Shown here piece after piece: positions 22,177 to 32,347 of a stretch of DNA of 64,000 nt. The stretch covers positions 4,235,495 to 4,299,494 of the forward strand of contig JAUPFP010000020.1 in assembly GCA_036925085.1 (NCBI GenBank). Reading direction: 5' to 3'. Origin of the DNA: Brachycybe producta (lineage: Eukaryota > Arthropoda > Diplopoda > Playtdesmida > Andrognathidae). The notes below the pieces were generated by a model. The model did no database searches and had not been told where the DNA came from. It saw only the letters and a program-made list of their open reading frames with translations. Each line of letters starts with the position of its first letter. Within the stretch, counting starts at the first letter, position 1. The translations under genes and the position numbers were made by a program.

Positions 22177-22760
22177 TGCACTCTGTATTTGTTTAAAACA
22201 AATGAGATGAATATCATTTTCAGTTAGCATTTTCAGCGTGTGGGACCTTGGCCTTAATCTTTTCCTTAGTTTAGCTTTTATGTCGGTTTAGTTGTTATTC
22301 AGTTTGTGTTACAATCATAATTTACATCCCACAACTTTTAAAACTATTTTTAGGTTTTGAGTTTTTATCTCTTCACACTTATGGATTTTTTATACATATA
22401 ATTAACCCCAAATGAAACTTAGCTATTAAATTACATGAGATGTAATTGCTTTGTTTTGCAATTAAAAAGTTATTAGACATTTTGGAGTCTCAGGTTTTCT
22501 TCTTCTTTCTCGTAGAGAAACAAAAAGGGGTCATATCTTGTGACCCACCCCCCCTTTCTCCTATTTATTTTAATAGAAAAGGTGTGCAGTTTACAAATAT
22601 TTGTCTGCACCTTACTGACAGGCAGACAGAAGTGTTTTATACTCTCAAAGAAAGGTGTTTATGACTTTTTTTTTTGAAGGGAGGAATTTATAATTCTTGG
22701 CTATTCAAAGGCTCAAGTTCAAGAAGTAAACTTTTCACTTGAACCTCAACTTGAATCTTC
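22177..22760. other. Intron sequence, no feature recognised
   Basis: AT-rich. A CCACCCCCCCTTTCTCC patch at about 22541-22560. No exon supported. Confidence 0.4.
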
Positions 22761-23555
22761 TTAAGAAGCTACATCACAAAATTATTTCGAAAAATCTCCG
22801 CAAAAAGCGCTAGTATCGTTTTTCTATTGAGCCCTTAGACCCACAATGTTAAAGAAAAAACGTTAGTCTTTAAAATACACAGTTGCGGCAATATGTTTAT
22901 TTTTCATATTTAAAGTTGTCCAATTTTAACGGTTCAAAGTGCAATGTGCACCTTAAATATATAGGCTGATTGAGTGATAGAATGACAAAAAATTGGTAAG
23001 TGCGGTTCTATTTTTAAAAAGTATTTAAAAATCGCGAATTTCTGACTTATGTTAAACTTCATTGAATACGCGCTCGTAAGCAAAAAAAACATCCATTAAA
23101 CTGCTCGTAAAAAAATGCCTAAAAATAATTTAAAAAAAAAAAAAAAAAAAAATCAGCACATGCGCCAATGTGTTGGCTTCACTGTGGTTTATTTGTGGAT
23201 TTTTAAAAATTATTTTTAGGTATTTTACCAACATTTTAATGGATGTTTATTTTTCTTATTTTGGTGTACTCAATGGAGTTTAACATAAGAGTAGAAACTC
23301 GCGATTTTGAAATACTTTTTAAAAATAGAAGCACACTTACCAATTTTTTGTCATTCTATCACTCGATCAGCCTATATTTAAGGTGCACATTGCATTTTGA
23401 AAAATCAAAATTGGACAATTTTAAATAAGAAAAATAAACATATTGCCGCGACTTTAAAAACTAACATTTTTTCTTTAACATTGGCTCAATAGAAAAACTA
23501 TGCTAGCGCTCTTTGCGGAGATTTTTCGACGTAATTTTGTGACATAGCCTCTTAA
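22761..23555. mobile_element. Palindromic family G, complete copy
   Basis: Begins TTAAGAAGCTACATCACAAA and ends in its inverse (ACATAGCCTCTTAA). The two arms, each close to 390 bp, are inverted copies around an A-rich centre near 23140. Key words are AAAAATCTCCGCAAA, TTTCTATTGAG, AGAATGACAAAAAATTGG and GCGAATTTCT. TTAA at both ends could be the target duplication (piggyBac and Kolobok use TTAA) or part of the ends. No coding capacity. Confidence 0.85.
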
Positions 23556-24036
23556 GGTACGTCCAGACTACTTGTGCTCGTAGTCGTGCTCATACTCGGT
23601 GAGGTGGCTTGTTGATAAGCCTTAGTAACGTGGACGAACTCGCGAGCAGCGATATAAGTAGCACGAGTAACGCAAGCCAAGGGCTCGGCTGGCTCTGCCA
23701 GGAGTCGGTACAACAAAGAGGTGCTCGTCAAGACTGACAAATCTTTGGACGGGGACGAGCACAGTTTAGTTGACTTGCTGTACTCGTGGACAAACGATAA
23801 TAAAACTTGCACTGGTAATCAAAACTTCGTAATGGCTCATCGAATCCGCACGAGTCTAAGCTTCTCCGGACCCCCACAAGGGCGCACAAGCCCGAGTACG
23901 AGCACCAGTAGTATGGACCCAGCCACAAAAGTAACTCAACCCTCAGTTGACAAGGGTACGAATCCGAGCCCGACAAAGTCAACAAGGGTACAATTAGCCT
24001 GACTACGAACACGAGTAGTCTGGACGCACCTTTAAG
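23551..24036. mobile_element. MITE N, CTTAAGGTACGTCCAGACTA ends
   Basis: About 35 bp of inverted ends: left CTTAAGGTACGTCCAGACTA then CTTGTGCTCGTAGTC; right GACTACGAACACGAGTAGTC then TGGACGCACCTTTAAG. The GC content is higher than the neighbours because of CTCGT/ACGAG words. It directly adjoins family G, sharing the TTAAG at 23551-23555. A related inverted segment is at 28121-28330. The open frames on both strands are shadows of the palindromic sequence. Confidence 0.8.
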
Positions 24037-24425
24037 TATGGTTCTAACATTGGAAAGTTCGCTTAAAGGATATTCAATTAAGCTTGAAATTTATGTATTG
24101 GAATCTTGTTCTGAGGATTTAAGTTGATGTTTTAACTGTCAAGTGCACTTATTAAATTTGGGCCTTATAAATTTAAATAAGCCATTGTAAATATGCGCAA
24201 ATGAAATAAATCAAAGAAATAGAATTCCAACTTATTCATGCTGTTTTTTTTTTAAAAAAAGACCTCAACATGAAAATTGAGCCACTCTTCTAGTTTCTAA
24301 AACACATTGAAGTTTTCTCTTTGTGTTTTCATCTGAAAAACAGATTAATCACAAGTGGAGAAAAGTGTTTAAACTTTAAAACCACCTTTAACGAATTTCG
24401 TGTTAAAAGAATTTTTTTTGCTGTT

Positions 24426-24471
24426 CTAAGAAAGAGAGAGAGAGGGAGCGAGAGAGAGAGAGAGAGAGAGA
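24426..24471. repeat. (GA)n microsatellite
   Basis: GAGAGAGA with GGGAGCGA interruptions. Confidence 0.9.
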
Positions 24472-24757
24472 GTAAACCGAAAACATTTCGATTTTTCGTA
24501 TTAAACGGTTTCCTCACTTGAGGCTTTATTTCTTAAACACCTTGTATTTTTTTATATTTTAAGTTTCATTTGAATCTAATTAAAGGTTGTTGACCTAAAT
24601 TAACATTTATATGCAATTTTGTAATTAATTATGTCGTTACTGTCACAATTGTCATCAATAATAATAATCATTAAAAAAATTCCATTCAGATAAATATTTT
24701 TATGTTTATTTATACGATTTTACTTAATTGTTTTTTTTTTTGTTGTTGTTTTTATAG

Positions 24758-24876
24758 AATATGCAAATCAGCCAATAAAATTGTTTCGTAAAGTCTTCTC
24801 TGTACCTTTCTGGGCAATAGCAACATTACGTGTGGGCAGTACCATATGGTTTATGTTTCAACTTCGCGGTTCAAAG
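24758..24876 (+). CDS. Internal exon 2 of the unrecognised gene
   Basis: A 119-bp exon after a long pyrimidine tract and TTTATAG acceptor, with donor GTAGGA. Two bases complete the codon begun in the 12552 exon (G plus AA gives Glu) and 39 full codons follow, ending in phase 0. Only this frame is open. The peptide begins YANQPIKLFRKVFSVPFW and continues AIATLRVGSTIWFMFQLRGSK: a basic lead followed by a hydrophobic aromatic stretch of about 20 residues and a basic end, which could be a membrane or amphipathic segment. I do not recognise the family. Balanced amino-acid composition and codon use, unlike the low-complexity frames around it, support real coding. Confidence 0.72.
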
Positions 24877-25135
24877 GTAGGAACCACATTTATTGTTTGT
24901 TTTTTTTTGGTAAATTTTTAGTGTAGTTTTTTATTTGTTTAATCACTTGGAGTTCTTGTGGCTGCAATTATAATGTGTCTGATAAAAACCTTAAAATAGA
25001 ATAAATAAAGCCTGAGAGTCATAACTAAAAAAAACTACAAATGAGCCCAGCTCCTACTGTAATAGGGTTAACGGCCCACCCGGCATAAGGCTTTAGGCTT
25101 GTTCCACTTAGAATTAAGTCGACACCTGAAATTCA

Positions 25136-25320
25136 AAAAGCGCGCCTAAGAATAGCGTGAAATATAAAGAAATAACACGAAGAAAGCGCACCTAAAAATA
25201 GCGCGAAATAGAAAGAATAGCACGAAGAAAGCACACATGAAAATAAAAAAGAATAGCGCTTAGATGGCGCACCTGAAAAGGAAAATAGCGCGAAGACGGC
25301 ACGGCGCACCTGAAAAATAT
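25136..25320. repeat. Degenerate tandem repeat, about 45-50 bp units
   Basis: GCGCACCTGAAAA with TAGCGCGAA and AATAGCACGAAGA recurs about four times with substitutions. The frame that starts inside it is not coding by appearance. Confidence 0.65.
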
Positions 25321-25399
25321 TGTTTTAAACATGGAAAGAAAAACTTGGCAATGCTGTACACAGTACTACGGCCCGTACTAATTGAGTACGACTCACGTG

Positions 25400-25940
25400 T
25401 TGTCTGTCAGTCTAGAGACCTACGTAAAGCCCATGGGCCGGTGGGCTTGGGTCCTCACTTTTATGTTAAAGACCCATGGGCTTGGTGGGCTTTGTGGGCC
25501 TCATGGGGTTGGTATGGTGGCCTTTTTGGGCATCACTGGTTTGGAAGGTGTTTGATCACTTCTCTCATGGGATTTTTTTCTACAAATATATAGAACTGAA
25601 TCACATATTTATTTCACAGGTTTAATAAATGTATTAACAAATTCCTCACTGAGCCATCAATTATATAAACATATGAAAGTGCTCAATTAACTGGGCAGTT
25701 TCTTTTCTTGGTAAGGATGTGAACTTGTGAACCATTTAGTATGGAAATTAGAGACCTACACAAAGCCCATGGGATGGTGGGCTTTTGGGTTTTTATGTTA
25801 AAAACCATGGGCCTGGTGGGCTTCGTGGACCTGGTAGGCTTCGTTGGCCTGGTGGACTTCGTGGGCCTGGTGGACTTCGTGGTCCTGGTGGACTTCGTGG
25901 TCCTGGTGGACTTCGTGGTCCTGGTAGACTTCAAGGGCTC
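25400..25940. repeat. G-rich duplicated block with an 18-bp minisatellite
   Basis: A segment with AGAGACCTAC, AAAGCCCATGGG and TTTTATGTTAAA occurs twice (about 25411-25500 and 25750-25830). The second copy runs into about seven units of an 18-bp repeat, GACTTCGTGGTCCTGGTG (25813-25935). The Val/Leu/Phe periodic frame is a by-product of the 18-bp period. Units become more uniform to the right. Confidence 0.8.
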
Positions 25941-26716
25941 GGTGGGTTGGGCCCAGTATAAAGTATTGAGAATGTCAAGCAAACACTTGAGAATTGCTTA
26001 CAAATAAACATAAAATACAACAAAAAAAAAAGATCACACACGTGACGTGTATCATTTACTGTTAAATTTAAAAAAAAGAGCAAAAAATCTTTACTGAATG
26101 AACATCGCAGCAATTGGATGTGATTCAACAAATGATTTGTTTAGTGTTAACTTTGGGTGTTATCTTGTTTTGTCTCTTTTATTGCTTGTTCTTTTTTGAA
26201 ATTGTTGTTGAACTTTTTAGTTTTTGTTTGGAATAGTATTTTTTTTTTTGTTCATTCTTTGAAGTGTGTGTTTTGTTCTGAAAATGGCGTGGTTTATCTG
26301 CTTTTTATCTTTATTGCAAAGACTTCTTTTCCTACTGTATATAAACAACACACACTCACAAAAAAAACCTGTTTCTTTGTCAGATACAAAGATGGAAAAA
26401 GGTTTTTTTAAGATTTTTTTTTTTTTGCAAAACTTTTTTGTCACATTTTTTTGTTAACAAAAGAAGATTGTCGTTAAATTCATGTAAAATTATTCCAAAT
26501 CTATGCAAAAGTGCCCATGTTAAGCTTAAAGTGCAACTAGAATGGCTTTATAATGTTACTGAAAATTAAGAGTGGGTAGCAGTTTTAGATGTTTTTTTTT
26601 TCTTCTTCAACTATTACAGGTCCTTCCTCAGTGAGGATGGTTACACCAGTAGTGTAGCTAGGGGGCGGCACCAACGATAGTTTTTTTTTCCTGTCGCGAT
26701 AGTAGAAGGGTCTCTC
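25941..26716. other. Intron sequence, T-rich
   Basis: Phe-rich open frames on both strands are from T and A runs. No exon or element delimited. Confidence 0.4.
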
Positions 26717-27135
26717 TAAAGCCCCATTTTCACGATGATAGTTGTCACGATAGTTGCTGTCATGAGAGCAGCAACTATCGCGAGAACTATCATCGTGAAA
26801 ACCACATGATAGTCACTATCGCCCACTGTTGCGATAGCACTATCACACTATCTCGTTTGACTAGATAGTTGATAGTACTGTCGCAAAATAGTAATAGTTG
26901 TTGAGTTGACCGCTTGTAGGGAAAAATATCCACTTTGTAGGGAAATTTGGCTTCTGATGGAGGGGGAGAGGCAACACTGTTGTTGACTCAATGATATCTA
27001 TGAAGTAGACTGAGTCACACTGTCACATGTGAGAGAACTATCACGTTACTTCAAGACATGTAGACAGTTGCTATCGTGAGAGTGAACTATCACAACTATC
27101 ATGCCAGCTACTTTCACGATAGAACTATCGCCGCA
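26717..27135. mobile_element. ACTATCATCGTGAAAA element
   Basis: Starts AAAGCCCCATTTTCACGATG and is full of ACTATCG and CGATAGT words in both orientations, including a perfect hairpin CGATAGTTGCTG/CAGCAACTATCG at 26751-26782. The matching outer end in the opposite orientation (ACTATCATCGTGAAAACG) stands alone at 41953-41986. The right border here is degraded. Probably a MITE with extensive inner inverted repeats. Confidence 0.65.
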
Positions 27136-27142
27136 AAACAGA

Positions 27143-27232
27143 TTGCAAAGCTTCAAAAATGACGTCAGAGCTTCAGGTTTTTGCTAAGCTTGCAAATCTT
27201 AGCAAAGTTTGGAGTATAAACCTACCCTAAGA
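27143..27232. mobile_element. Fragment of foldback element L
   Basis: AAGCTTCAAAAATGACGTCA, then AGCTTCAGGTTTTTGC and TTGGAGTATAAACCTACC match the outer and central parts of 7873-8845. Truncated. Confidence 0.55.
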
Positions 27233-27666
27233 TGCAGAAACTGCAGAGCAGCAGAAAACACTATTGAGCTTTATAAAACGTCTTTAAGATGGCCCAAGAA
27301 GAAATTATGACATTTTTGTCGCTCGCTGCGCTCGCCGAATGTAGTCTGCAATCCAGCACTATTTTTTAACTCTGGAAAACATAGACAATTAAGGAAACAT
27401 AGAAAGTTGCATGATCTTTGATAAATAATTCCTATCGGGTACTGATTTTTATTTAATAATTTCATAATTAATTTAAATTTCTATAAACCATTTCAATCGC
27501 TGTGTGTCGATAATATCGATTTATCTCTTCACAGACGTGAATCCTGGTTGCGCCACTGATGTGTATTGTGTTGTGTTTTTCCTGATTAAGGGAAAAAAAC
27601 CCCCAAGAACTGCCTAGGGCGACACAATCTCTAGCTATATGCCACTGTGTTACACTGCACTACTTA

Positions 27667-27871
27667 ACAGCCATGTAGATATCGGGACAAACAGAAGTTG
27701 GCTCCGCCCATTTTATGACGAATGCAACATCTAATTGGTTGGTTATGTAGTTTGACGTCAGATGCTCCACCCTTTTCAACGTCGAACCATACAACAAACC
27801 AATTAGAAGTTGCCGGTCGTCATAAAAAGGGCGGAGCCAACTGAAGTTCGTCCCGATTTCTAAATGCCGGT
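27667..27871. mobile_element. Palindromic MITE family C, copy C1, 9-bp TSD
   Basis: A 205-bp near-palindrome with the exact 9-bp direct repeat CACTACTTA at 27658-27666 and 27872-27880. Arms carry GTTGGCTCCGCCC, TAATTGGTTGGTT and TGACGTCA-like words. Its ends ACAGCCATGTAGATATC have diverged from the family ACAGGCAGTTAGAAATC. A 9-bp duplication fits Mutator-like (MULE) insertion; this assignment is inferred. Confidence 0.92.
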
Positions 27872-27891
27872 CACTACTTATCCCACTAGAA

Positions 27892-28101
27892 CAGTGGTTC
27901 ACAACCTTATTTGGTTTCGAAGTAACCCCTTCCTGGCTGACACATATTAACGGTTCGACAGGGGTGAATTACAAATAGACGTGTACTGCAGTAGGGTTAA
28001 TAAATAATAACTCATACTTTTCAAGCTTTTTTTTTTTTTGCAAATTTTCACTAAAAACCCAGACACATTCAGGCTCGGGGAACCCTGGTTGGTAATCACT
28101 G
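27892..28101. mobile_element. hAT-type MITE with 8-bp TSD
   Basis: CAGTGGTTCACAACCTTATT at the left and GGTTGGTAATCACTG at the right are typical hAT short inverted ends. The 8-bp duplication CACTAGAA is exact at 27884-27891 and 28102-28109. The body of 210 bp has no coding capacity. Confidence 0.93.
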
Positions 28102-28120
28102 CACTAGAAGTATCTACTGT

Positions 28121-28330
28121 ATGTCCTCAACGAAACTGTGCTTGTCCCCGTCCAGTGACTTGCAAGTGTTGACGAGCACCTCTTTTGATTTACCGGCACC
28201 AAGCACCGGCACGAACCCTCTAACTTGCATTACTCGTGCTACTTGTATCGCGGCTCGCGAGTTCATCGGCATTACTCGGGCTTGCCGACGAGTCACCTCA
28301 ACGAGCACGAGTAATGTAAACACACCCTAT
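28121..28330 (-). mobile_element. Fragment of MITE N
   Basis: Inverted relative to 23551-24036: shares CTGTGCTTGTCCCCGTCCA, TGACGAGCACCTCTTT, GTGCTACTTGTATCGC and TCGCGAGTTC. Both outer ends are missing or diverged. Confidence 0.65.
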
Positions 28331-28833
28331 ACACTGCATCGTTTACACGTGAGGTTCATTTTCCTTAATCTTGTGCGTTCAGACTACTGGTATTCAGGTA
28401 CACTCATAGTATCATTAATATGGTTTAAGCCATGAAAAAGTGTTTACATATACTTGACCAGAGCAAAAAAAAAAAGGTATTAAGGAAGAAGACAATAAGG
28501 AAACTCATGATGTCTTATGCCAGAGTAACAACTTAGCACCTGAAAAGAGAAAGAATGTTAGATTTTATTGACAGAATTAGAGAGGTTACTTATTCATAAG
28601 AAAGTGAAAGATTGTTAAAAAGCTGCTTTTAGGAGAGATGGAAGCAGTTAAAACCGAGTAGCAGCGACATTATACAAGATTCACAAAATAAACTAAAGGT
28701 ACAATTACAAATAGTGCTCTGCTAGTAGCCCAATAGGCCTATGGCAGAGGGACATAAAAGTCCACATACAGCATTAAGCATTGTCAAGCACATATACATG
28801 CTCATATATAAAAACAAAATGAATATACAAATG

Positions 28834-29095
28834 TCAATCCCACAAAACAAAATCATCCCCATTCACCACTGCCTCAGGAAGAGAGTTCCATTGTCTTATA
28901 ATTCTACGAAAAAAGACCAATAACAGGAATCTGTCCTAGGTAGCAAAAATCTCCCCAATTTTCGTAGAGTGGTCAGCCCTGCCCATGTATAGTGCTTTAT
29001 GAATATCACTGGACTGCGGTTTAGGACAATCACCACGTGTAATTTTTCCAAACAATTTCAAATTTACCTCACCCCTGCGATGTGCCAAACTATGT
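28834..29095 (-). pseudogene. C-terminal remnant of a non-LTR reverse transcriptase
   Basis: Minus-strand translation gives HRRGEVNLKLFGKI at 29090 downward, then IHKALYMGRADHS, an in-frame stop near 28936, and after a one-base shift FFRRIIRQWNSLPEAV, ending at the stop at 28834-28836. The FF-R-hydrophobic-x-x-WNSLP pattern is the hallmark near the C-terminus of CR1/L2/jockey-type reverse transcriptases. It is broken by at least one stop and one frameshift. The sequence below the stop (28741-28833) is a probable 3' UTR, with GACTTTTATGTCCCTCTG on the minus strand. A second fragment is at 41384-41432. Confidence 0.7.
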
Positions 29096-29814
29096 CATTG
29101 TTGTGCCAAACTATGCCAAAGTATATGTTTATTAATAAAAAAAAATGCGCTACCCGTTTTATATTATAAAGTATTTTTAGAAAAGAAATTAGCTGATTAC
29201 AAACTGCAATACAAAAGATACCATTGTGAGTTAAGCCCACTTAATGCTAACCACTTATTGAACGTGAATGGGACAAGCAGAAAAGGTCACCAGAGATCCA
29301 TTGATAGAACAAAGTAGGAGAGTAAAAATGCTACCAAAACACTTGAAGAAGCACAGACTGAATGTCAAGTGGGCGGGCAAAATTCCAACAAAGAACACGA
29401 TGGTCACTTGATTCCCTGAAAATATTCTAGAGTAGTGTTTCTCAATCTGTTGTCCTTAGTCCACCAGTGGTCCATGGCCAGCCCCAGCGCCCCTATGCAA
29501 AGTCATACGTAGCGCCATAATATGGGCATGCAAAATGCTACAAATACACGCCTACTGTCATCTAGTGGAAACGTGTCACATTATGACAGGCCTTGTAACT
29601 TCATCAATAGCCGCCATTTTCTAATATCAAAATTTTTAATATTGTGGCGACTCTTCAGAGCAGCGCCCATATGCTTGGCATCGTTTGCTTACCGTGTTGA
29701 GCCGGCCCTGTCCACGGCAGTGTGCCAGGTGGTCCGCAGATGGGACCATAGAGCGAAAAAAAAATAGATTTACAATCCAACTTTCTGAATGGGAGTTGTT
29801 TTCTTTTCTCCATT
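29096..29814. other. Mixed decayed repeats, no gene
   Basis: At 29432-29490 GTAGTGTTTCTCAATCTGTT and CAGTGGTCC resemble a worn hAT end. GCCAGCCCCAGCGCC at about 29480 and GAGCCGGCCCTG at 29700-29711 may be inverted ends of a GGGCCGGC-type element. Neither can be firmly bordered. Confidence 0.35.
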
Positions 29815-29898
29815 TTTAGTGGGAGTTCGATTATATAAAGTTTTGATTATCGGAACTCGTCATGTCCGACATTAGTTCCGACAGTCGATGTTCTACTG
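29815..29898 (+). mobile_element. pogo/Tc1-like element, right-end fragment
   Basis: GAGTTCGATTATATAAAG, TTCGATTATCGGAACT-like sequence and the end GTCGATGTTCTACTG followed by TA match the right half of 63139-63328. The left end is missing. Confidence 0.6.
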
Positions 29899-29908
29899 TA
29901 TTTGATTT

Positions 29909-30717
29909 TTAAGAGGCTACAACACAAAATTACTTCGAAAAATCTCCGCAAAGAGCACTAGCATCGTTTTTCTATTGAACCCATAGACCCAATGTTAAAG
30001 AAAAAATATTAATTTTTAAAATACACAGTCGCCGCATTATGTCTATTTTTTATATTTAAAGTGTGTCCAATATTAAGTTTTCAAAGTGCAATGTGCACCT
30101 TAAATATATGCTGATCGAGTGATAGAATGACAAAAAAATGGTAAGTGCGGTTCTATTTTTTAAAAACTATTTCAAAATCGCGAATTTCTAACTCTTATAT
30201 TATACTCCATTGAGTACGCGCTCGTAAGCTAAAAAACATCCATTAAAATGCTTGTAAAATATCTAAAAATAATTTTAAAAAACCAGAAAAAAAATCAGCA
30301 CGTGCGCTAATGTATTGGCTTCACTGTGGGTTTTTTAAAATTATTTTTTAGGTATTTTTACAAGCATTTTAATGGATGCTTTTTCTTACGAGTACGTAGG
30401 CTACTTAATGGAGTTTACCATAAAAGTTAGAATTTCGCGATTTTGAAATAGGTTTTTAAAAAAATAGAACCGAACTTACCAATTTGTTGTAATTATATCA
30501 CTCGTTCAGCATATATTTAAGGTGTACGTTGCACTTTGAAAACTTAATATTGGACAACATTAAATATGAAAAATAAACATATTGCCACCGCGACTATGTT
30601 ATTTAAAAAAATTAACGTTTCTTCTTTAACATCGGATCTATGGGTTCAACAGAAAAACGATGCTAGCGCTCTTTGCGGTGATTTTTCGAAGTAATTTTGT
30701 GATGTGTAGCCTCTTAA
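29909..30717. mobile_element. Palindromic family G, second complete copy
   Basis: TTAAGAGGCTACAACACAAA at the left and the inverse ending GATGTGTAGCCTCTTAA at the right. The arms of about 395 bp are inverted copies around a centre near 30300. It begins only 8 bp after a pogo-like end. Same words and order as 22761-23555. Confidence 0.87.
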
Positions 30718-31604
30718 ATTGAAAATCTATGATTTTTCTTTCCACCCAGAGAAAAAGGGAGGTTCGCACTGTCCCTAAATATTAATATAAGAAAACACTC
30801 TATTCTTACAAATAATTTTCTAGGTTTTTTTTTTATTCTCTTCGGTGTTTTTGTCTGCATTTAGTCAAGATAATTTATTATTTGTCATGTTTATTTATTT
30901 TTTACTTTGTTATCTTTGAATTTGTGTGGCCCAATTTAGCAAGCCAAAAAAAGAAATTTTAATTCCCCATTTCACTTATCGCTCATTCAGAGGGCTATAC
31001 GAGCATTAAACTTTTTTTCTTCAGACTTGATTAAGTGCTGTTTTAGCGGAAAAGATTTTTATGGATTATCTACTCCTCTGGCTCTTTTCTCTTGTCTTTA
31101 TAAGTTCATTTCAGCTTTTATTGATGCAATGGCTTGTATATTGTGATGATGATGATGATGATGATGATGATGCTGCTGATGATGATGATGATGAAAATGA
31201 GCAATGTTTCTTGTTGGTTATAACAAGGTGCATGTGGGCAGTGTGGGTTTCCAGGAAAAAGGATAGCTTTATGCTAGTGGCAGAAATCATTAAGCACTGA
31301 TTACAATTATAAGCGTAAAAATATACAAGGGGCCCCAATTTAAATATTGAGTGATTCACATAAATATTTTTATTAACCCTTTTAAGCCACTTTTACTTTA
31401 TTCTTGAAATTCTTAACGCATATTATCTAGATTTATGTAAATCATTTTAGGAAACTATCCTAAAATAAAATAATGACTGTTAGTACTTAAACGTTTCAAG
31501 TCAGTGACTGCTTGGCCATGATAACAAGTACAACCAATAAGCTTACAGCAAGCATTAGGCCAAGAGCCCAAACGTTGGAAGAAGAAAAAAAAACAGCAGA
31601 AAGT
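30718..31604. other. AT-rich stretch with (GAT)n
   Basis: Holds a GAT microsatellite at 31143-31196, giving a poly-Asp frame on + and poly-Ser on -. Not considered a gene because the residues around the run are not conserved-looking and no splice sites frame it. Confidence 0.5.
31143..31196. repeat. (GAT)n microsatellite
   Basis: About 17 GAT units with GCT interruptions. Confidence 0.95.
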
Positions 31605-31613
31605 GGAAATAAT

Positions 31614-31818
31614 ACAGGTAGTTAGAAATAGGTGAAAACTTCAGTTGGCTCTGCCCTTGTTATGGTGACTGGTAACTTCTAATTGGTTGGTTATGTAGTC
31701 TGACGTTGAAATGGGCGGAGCATGTGACGTCAGACTTCATAACCAGCTTCATAATTATGCCGATCGTCACAACAAGGGCGGAGCCAACTGAAATTTTCAC
31801 CTATTTCTAACTGCCTGT
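31614..31818. mobile_element. Palindromic MITE C, copy C2, 9-bp TSD
   Basis: A 205-bp near-palindrome with ends ACAGGTAGTTAGAAATAGG and CTAACTGCCTGT. Exact target duplication GGAAATAAT at 31605-31613 and 31819-31827. The arms hold TTGGCTCTGCCC, CTAATTGGTTGG and TGACGTCAGAC. Confidence 0.95.
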
Positions 31819-32132
31819 GGAAATAATATGTAGAGGGGATAAATTAATAATAGAAAGATGAGTCATAAAGAATGATGTGTCTGTAGGACGACTTTCTATT
31901 GGCTGATAACATGTCATTTAGGGAATATTGTGATGGGACCCTTCCTCTTTTGGGGTAAAATCTGCTCTTTTAGGGGTAATGCACGAGTTTTGAGCTCGCT
32001 CCGAAGGTGGTTTGGCTATGCCACATATTTCACCTGATCTGGGAGAACTAGGCCAATATACAACCTTTACAATGTCTTCACTAGATCTGAAAAGGACTTT
32101 CATGACTTCAGGGATTTTTTGGAGTCTGCTTC

Positions 32133-32338
32133 ACAGGCAGTTCGAAATCGGGGAGAACTTGAGTTGGCTCCGCCCTTGTTATGACGACCGACAACTTCTA
32201 ATTGGTTTGTTGTGTGGTTCGACGTTGAAAAGGGCGGAGCATGTGACGTCAGACAACATAACCAACCAATTAGAAGTTGTCGGTTGTCATAACAAGGGCG
32301 GAGCCAACTCAAGTTCTCTCCGATTTCGAACTGCCTGT
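32133..32338. mobile_element. Palindromic MITE C, copy C3, 9-bp TSD
   Basis: Ends ACAGGCAGTTCGAAATCGG and CGAACTGCCTGT. Exact target duplication GTCTGCTTC at 32124-32132 and 32339-32347. The arms are close to perfect complements (CAACTTCTAATTGGTTTG against CAACCAATTAGAAGTTG), so this is among the younger copies. The two frames crossing it on opposite strands mirror each other because of the palindrome. Confidence 0.96.
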
Positions 32339-32347
32339 GTCTGCTTC

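Noticed and set aside
23552-24012. Overlapping Ser/Thr-rich frames on both strands
   Set aside because: Lie within the inverted-repeat MITE N and mirror each other.
25741-26007. Periodic Val/Leu/Phe frame, at first glance a structural repeat protein
   Set aside because: Translation of an 18-bp minisatellite in a G-rich duplicated block.
27300-27340. GTCGCTCGCTGCGCTCGCCG patch as a CpG island or exon
   Set aside because: Too short and not framed by splice sites; left without a call.
31061-31300. Poly-Asp protein
   Set aside because: Comes from the GAT microsatellite; the ends of the frame lack features of a conserved protein and there are no supporting splice sites.
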